Origin: Triops longicaudatus
Taxonomy: Eukaryota > Arthropoda > Branchiopoda > Notostraca > Triopsidae
Length of the DNA: 64,000 nucleotides
Assembly (NCBI GenBank): GCA_022885665.1
Contig: JAGQDJ010000118.1
Coordinates: 106,154-170,153, forward strand
Reading direction: 5' to 3'
Part shown: one piece after another, positions 58,800 through 64,000 of the stretch
Layout: every line of letters starts with the position of its first letter
Numbering within the stretch: the stretch's first letter is position 1
Notes under the pieces: generated by a model
The model's database searches: none
Seen by the model: only the letters and a program-made list of their open reading frames with translations
What the model was told of the DNA's origin: nothing
Made by a program: the position numbers and the translations under genes

Positions 58800-61700
58800 T
58801 GAAAATCACGCAAAACAGTCGCGGTATTCTCTCTGCTTCAGCGCTTACAATTCTTCTTATAAAAATTTAGTTTCTCCAAAATAAAATAGTAAATAATAAC
58901 ATTTTGTATTTATCGGAATTTAATAAACGATAAGATTTCATAACGGTCTATCAATCGACAGAAATTTTACAGTTGTTGACAAATAGTTTTTCGCAAAGAA
59001 TTTTTTTAAATATTTAAAATAAAATGTTGGATTTATCGGAATTTAATTGTTGTTGAACCAAGGATAAAAGTTCATACCAATCGACTAATCGATAGAAATT
59101 TTGCAGTTATAGCCCTGCTTTAAGCCTGAACAAAACGGAGAAAACCCGCTGCATCCCACACGGGAGACGGCAATGAGAACAGATAAGTAATAACGCAGGA
59201 TAGTAAGCTCTTCAATAAATTTAAATATTGTGAAGGCATTTTTACAAGATAATCTAGAGATAAATATCTTAATACTTTCCATAGTATTGCGATTTTACTC
59301 ATATTATTTATAATTAATAGTATAAAAGAGTGTTCCTCGATTTAAGAAAATGATTCAATTCATGGAACTGGAACATTCAGTACTATCCATAGATATGGAG
59401 AGTATTGGAATACTCGTAACATTCGCGAAATTAAAATGCCTACGCTGTGTCTTACATGTCGTTTCTTAGAATAAAAAAGTGAACCTGGCAAGTAGGCAAT
59501 AGTAGTGCAGAAAACTGTTCCAAGCCATGCTATGAGCACAGCTTTGTATGAAATGCGAAGTGTGGCTTCCATTAAACATTCGTACCCTCTAAAAACAGTT
59601 GTAAAAAGTTGTCAGTTGTAAAAAGGAAGGAAATCTAAAGATATTTCTTGGCAATGCAAACCATTTATATTGTAGCTAAATTGTGAACACAATTTGCATC
59701 AACAGTAATCTTTCCCTTGTAATCATAGATTTTAAATGTATTATAAAATGCTAGACCCGGAAATTTGAATGTACAATAAAAAATGTTCAATAGACTTTTG
59801 ATTCAACTTAAAAAAAATCATTATATGCCAAAGTGAGAAGTCCACGTATAAAAAAAAAGAAACCAAGCCGCCCTACGCATGGTATCTGGATTATTACATT
59901 TACTGGAAAAACAATTACTGCTACATTTTCAGGGGAGAGAAAGATCATTTACAGGATAGTAGGCAATTACAGTCATTTACAGATGCCTTTATTGTTCATA
60001 TTTATAGTTGCCAAATTCTCCTCTGGCGCAATCTGTGCAATCTCTGTTAACGTTCGATAAATTAGTGCCCATTTTTAAACGTTTAGTAATCATAATTAAA
60101 ATAAATGAAGTTTGTACATATTAGTTATGCAAGACTGCAGTTTGCATATTATTTTATGATCGTGCACATAACTACGTGAAAAGCACTGTTTGCAAGCTTT
60201 GCACTTATTTTCTTTCAAGCAAATAGGGGCTGCCGCCCCCCAACCCCAGCAAATCTTTGCTTCTGTTGCTATACTCCGCACTGTAACCTTACTTTGTTAT
60301 ACATCCTTTAAAGAAACGAGTATTAAACACGTCTTTCTTTTATAGTTCTTGTGTTTCCAAAATACAAAAGTAAGATAAACAACAGTACCCCCTTCCATAT
60401 CTCAGCACGCAGAGAACTTTTGTTTTAGGAACCTGTTCACTTTTCCTATGATTCGGGATTGCCGTTTCCAAATTCCCCGCACTTTTTCTTATTCTCAAAT
60501 AAACAACTAGCCTCTAGACAGGTTTAAACTGCACAAACCATAATTTATATAATTTCATGCACAAACTGCACACTTCTTCCTGCCAATTGTATATACTAGA
60601 GACTTTTCTACAGTTAGCGTATATTTACAATTTCAAGTTGCACGAAGCGCCACAATGCTGACAGAAAGCCGAATTGTTAGTGTATGCAAGCTCATTGGAT
60701 CATACTCGATTTTACCGAACAGCGATCGGGCAAGTTTGGGCTTGTAGTGGGCGCTTGCATCTTGCGTTCGCCCTACCCTGTCAAACATTGCAGTGGCCTG
60801 AAGCCCTATTAAAGTAAATACATTGTAAAGAAAATACATGGTCAAGCTCTTTATTATATACAAGTTCTTTACTCGTGGTTTAGTTCGTAAACGACTCGTA
60901 TTACTCGCGACAGACAAAATTGCTATTCGCGGATCGCACTGATCGAAAAAATATTCAAAATCTTAATCTGTGCCTTACGAGTGATCGTGATGTGACCGTT
61001 ACTTAGTGCTGTATGATATTAGACTCCTTTCCCGTGGTCGAGAAATCGGCTGTTACAACCGTTTCTACGGGTGTCCTGGGATTTCTAGGTCTACTGTAAA
61101 ATAAAATAACTATGGAATTGCGGTGTCTGAGATTTTCACGTTTTGTTCAGTAGCATTCAAAGAGCTCAAAAAATAATCTGTAAGAATTTTCGATTTTCTG
61201 TAGTGAGTGCAACGGTCGGAAAAGTGCCGCCCGTTTCTTTTTTAAAAAAAGAAAGCGAAAACACTTCGAGGTGCACAAGTCTTAAATTAAGACTTTCTCA
61301 GTTAAGACTTATATTAAGTCTTACTGGTCCTTACCCTATTGTCGGGAGTTTATAACCTGAATATTCTCCTAAGATATTCACCCATAAGAGCCTTTGGTGC
61401 ACCGCAGCCTAAATGGTTATTGTTTATTGGTTTCTAAAGGACATGGTGTTTTCCTTATACACCCGCGAATTAACTTTCTGTCAGCACACTCTTAAATAAG
61501 AGCAACGCCGTACACAGTCAAACTCAGGCTCATACAATACAATACTCAGGATATTTGGTTATTCAAGAAACTGTAGTTAAGACTTCTACAAATATTCCCT
61601 TGATGAAATAGTTCGAGATCACACTACGGCTAAAAGAGCGTCTATAAGCATGTGGGTTATGTGAGTCTCGGACTTGAGGCATACCGACGAATACGTTGTT

Positions 61701-61819
61701 TAATCGCTACGGAGAGAAAGGGTCCCAGTGTAAATGACGCGCATGGGAAGACGCTTGATGCCTTATACATGAGGCATCTTCGCCTTGACTTCTCCATTAT
61801 GCATCGAGCTGTGAAAAAA
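58800..61819. other. Intergenic, nothing assignable
   Basis: Strongly AT-rich (especially 58.85-60.2 kb). Direct word repetition (aatttaat..ttg, aatcgacagaaatttt) occurs at 58915-58975 and 59035-59105, suggesting a decayed local duplication. No coding evidence. Confidence 0.5.
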
Positions 61820-62074
61820 TTACGTCTTTCGGTGGTTGGGCTCTTGTACTAGGTCCGTCAGTCCCTCTTGCTGTGTGTGAGCACTACGGAAATAGGGGAG
61901 TGAGGGAGAACGGAGGAATACTTGGCTTCTACACGATAAATGTACATTTCGTCTCCCGACATCCATCGCGCTCAGCTCAACGAGCTTTTTGACACAACGC
62001 TGTTGTTGCCCTTCTAAACGCGACAAAACCTGCCTCGCGGGTAAATGTTCTTTCCGACTTTGGAATTTGCACAA
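61820..62074 (-). other. Exon-like open segment, minus strand
   Basis: A long pyrimidine-rich run and the acceptor ctggcgccag|ttgtgc precede an open frame reading KEHLPARQVLSRLEGQQQRC then VKKLVELSAMDVGRRNVHL, strongly helical and charged. The frame ends at 61820. It could be an upstream exon of the same unknown minus-strand gene as 58394-58722, but the phases of the obvious splice sites do not match, so intermediate exons would be needed. Confidence 0.25.
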
Positions 62075-62240
62075 CTGGCGCCAGTTGGGGATATTTGGGG
62101 ATATTATTAAAAAGAAAAGGATACGAAGGAATGATAAGATGCAAACTTGATCTTGCAAAGGTTAAGTCGACTTAATTTGGCTTTGTCATGGAAATTTTTG
62201 AACTGTAAGGCTTTGGTAATGATATTCTGATCTGATATTA

Positions 62241-62263
62241 AGTTTTTGCACTACAAAACGTTC
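62241..62263 (+). repeat. 23-bp perfect direct repeat, copy 1
   Basis: agtttttgcactacaaaacg plus ttc recurs exactly at 63092-63114, immediately before the foldback. Flanks do not match. Confidence 0.7.
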
Positions 62264-62639
62264 CCGGGAAGGAGATCTCGCGTCCGGTAATTGGGTTGTC
62301 AATATTCCTTCAGGACACGAGCAGATCAGATCCAGAAATTTGCATCTAGGCTAATACGCGTTCTTGAAAGTCAGATTTTAGGTACTGGTGCACTTGACGA
62401 GGTGGTGATAGAACATTGAGGAGGAAAGTGCGGATTTAAGAGCAATGGGTACTTCCATTCTTATAAATAGGCGAAGTATGTGAGAGATTTTGACGATGTT
62501 TGTTAAATTACAGTAATTTTATTTTTTTCTTGAAAATTTTCTTCACAGTAAGTTTCCTTGTTATGCTTTTCGTTCCAAATAACTTGAGAGCCTGAAAGTT
62601 GGAAAAACATCGGTACTTTTCTATTATACGCCCTGTCAA

Positions 62640-62725
62640 TTTCTAGGTTAGGTTATGGTAGGTTATGTTTAGTAAGGATAGCTGTGTTCCAGTTAGGTTA
62701 GGTTGAGTTAGCTTAAGTGAAATTT
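62640..62725. repeat. Degenerate GGTTAGG tract (reverse orientation)
   Basis: ctaggttaggttatggtagg, then gttccagttaggttaggttg. The only G-strand tract of this family on the plus strand. It is preceded by tattatacgccctg. Confidence 0.65.
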
Positions 62726-63091
62726 AGTAAGATTTTCACACTAGAGGCGCCTAAAACCAGAGTAAATGGATGGAAAAGCTGTAAATTGTAATGGTAATGT
62801 GTGATGCAATTTAACACTGCTTTTTTTGCAAAAATGGGCGAATTTTTTCGCTAAATTCTTACTAGTCTTACTTTGTCTACTTATACTGAAGTTAATTACT
62901 GCAAAGGTTTTTAAAAACATCTATCTGTTTCGAACAAAAGGCGACTAAAACAGAGCACTAATTTTACTAGTTGTATAATAGATAAGTACCAGAAGATCTT
63001 TAATACCTTTTAAGTGACGCAACTTTTTGACGATAGTAGGTATCCGATTTCAACTTATTCTAAATAACACTTTCTTCGTGGAAAAGTTTCT

Positions 63092-63114
63092 AGTTTTTGC
63101 ACTACAAAACGTTC
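63092..63114 (+). repeat. 23-bp perfect direct repeat, copy 2
   Basis: Exact copy of 62241-62263, ending two bases before the left arm of the foldback. Confidence 0.7.
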
Positions 63115-63116
63115 AT

Positions 63117-63306
63117 AAAGCCACTCTGAATATCTAAAAATGTATCACAAACTTATTTCTATTATAGCAAAGTAACTTGCTCTGAACGGCAACGCCATGT
63201 TTTTGTTTTGGTTGTCTGCAAAACCTGGCGTTGCCTTTCAGCGCAAGTTGCTTCGTCGTGATAGAAAGAAGTTATTAAAACACATTTAATTGATCCAGAT
63301 GGCTTT
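63117..63306. repeat. Long imperfect inverted repeat (foldback, about 190 bp)
   Basis: The left arm runs aagccactctg ... tttctattatagcaaagtaa ... cttgctctgaacggcaacgc. The right arm mirrors it as ggcgttgcctttcagcgcaag ... ttgcttcgtcgtgatagaaa ... cagatggctt. Arms are about 85 nt at roughly 75-80 percent complementarity, with a loop of about 20 nt (gttttggttgtctgc). Confidence 0.75.
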
Positions 63307-63582
63307 TCACTGTAATTTGTATTATATGAACTCTTACATTATAAAGTTTCTTGCATGTATTTTCCTACTAGATTTTCTTGGTAATGTAATCAGTCACAGT
63401 AAGTACACAAATCACGGGTCCCCAATTCAATTCTAGATGAATTGTGCAAACCAGCCCAAACCTCGGTCGAATCAAGCCCGTGGGGTTTGTTTTCTTGACT
63501 GACTCGCGATTTGTGATTTCTTTCTGTAGTGTGCACTAAGCTTTAAAGCCAGATTTGATTGTAATCAAGAGCAACATATATA

Positions 63583-63832
63583 ATCCCCCAATTCGCGCGG
63601 TCTCATTTTGCGCGGTTTCAGTTTTACGCGATCAAAAAATTTGGTGAGTTCGTGCTCAAAATTACACAAATCTCGGCGCAGTAGTCGAAAATTACCTAAT
63701 CTTACTTTCTTCAACAGAAGGATACATATTTTACCTATAAAAAGAGAAGTTTCGAAGCACTGAACAGCGAATTTGCGAGTCATGCCGAATAGGCAGCATT
63801 TAATTTGTGTGGTTTGCAGTATTTTTTAAAGG
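63583..63832 (+). repeat. Dispersed repeat B, copy 2
   Basis: Contains ccccaattcgcgcggtctc, tttgcgcggtttcagttttacgcg and gagtcatgccgaataggcag in the order seen at 27755-27990. Not followed by repeat A. Confidence 0.55.
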
Positions 63833-63907
63833 CTTCCAGTTACGATAGGAGTTTAAAAAACCTGCTGATATATAGTCACGAACCCTTTACATACGTACAA
63901 TTAAAAC

Positions 63908-64000
63908 CAGTGGCGGCGCCAGGGGTTGCCCCGACAGATATTCGGTTTCCCCGACGGGGTGTCCATTGACAAAAGAACATGTCGCGAACGTCAATTTCAG
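63908..64000 (+). mobile_element. Transposon-like left end cut by the window
   Basis: cagtggcggcgccaggggtt followed by gccccgacag and ccccgacgggg has the CAGTGGCGG form of miniature-element termini. The right end is beyond the window. Confidence 0.4.

Noticed and set aside
61652..61852. Plus-strand 66-codon frame
   Set aside because: No motif or splice context; most of it lies just outside the stronger minus-strand exon-like frame and its end overlaps that frame.

Overview
The window is nuclear DNA from an animal, most likely an invertebrate. It is AT-rich, with spliceosomal introns (GT-AG plus one GC-AG), AATAAA poly(A) signals, microsatellites and many decayed dispersed repeats. Repeated degenerate TAACCTAACC / GGTTAGGTTA tracts recall the TTAGG-type telomere word of many arthropods. 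That is only a weak taxonomic hint. No bacterial-type operons, CRISPR arrays, rRNA or tRNA genes were seen.

The one gene I can name with confidence fills positions 1094-14039 on the + strand. It is the 3' two thirds of GTF3C3, the TPR-repeat subunit of RNA polymerase III factor TFIIIC (human TFIIIC102, yeast Tfc4/tau131). Twelve exons were reconstructed by protein similarity and splice-phase consistency, giving 694 codons including the stop. The first exon in the window opens inside a codon, so the start codon and roughly 200 N-terminal residues lie upstream of position 1. The introns fall into two classes: short (78-191 nt) and long (2.3-2.8 kb). A poly(A) signal lies 16 nt after the stop codon and overlaps the start of a perfect hairpin.

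The remaining 50 kb (about 14.1-64.0 kb) has no gene I can identify. It holds isolated exon-like open stretches (around 14.2-18.3, 36.2, 39.5, 44.0, 49.5, 58.4-58.7 and 61.8-62.1 kb) and two long orphan ORFs (19.2-19.8 and 52.0-52.5 kb), all low confidence. The rest is accessory DNA. It includes terminal-inverted-repeat miniature transposons (20.1, 26.6, 38.0 and 63.9 kb), a mariner-like end (48.7 kb), hAT-like ends (42.6 kb), and a family bounded by CCCAAGTAGCACA (21.2-21.6, 30.2-30.6 and 32.6-33.4 kb). It also includes an 890-bp dispersed family (28.0 and 57.0 kb), several smaller families, two strong hairpins (41.3 and 63.1-63.3 kb), and blocks each built from one degenerate short word (GATCCGT, AGCCAAA, TAACCTA, GTTAACTTGAG). 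These word blocks are the least ordinary feature of the window. No undescribed multi-gene system could be supported.
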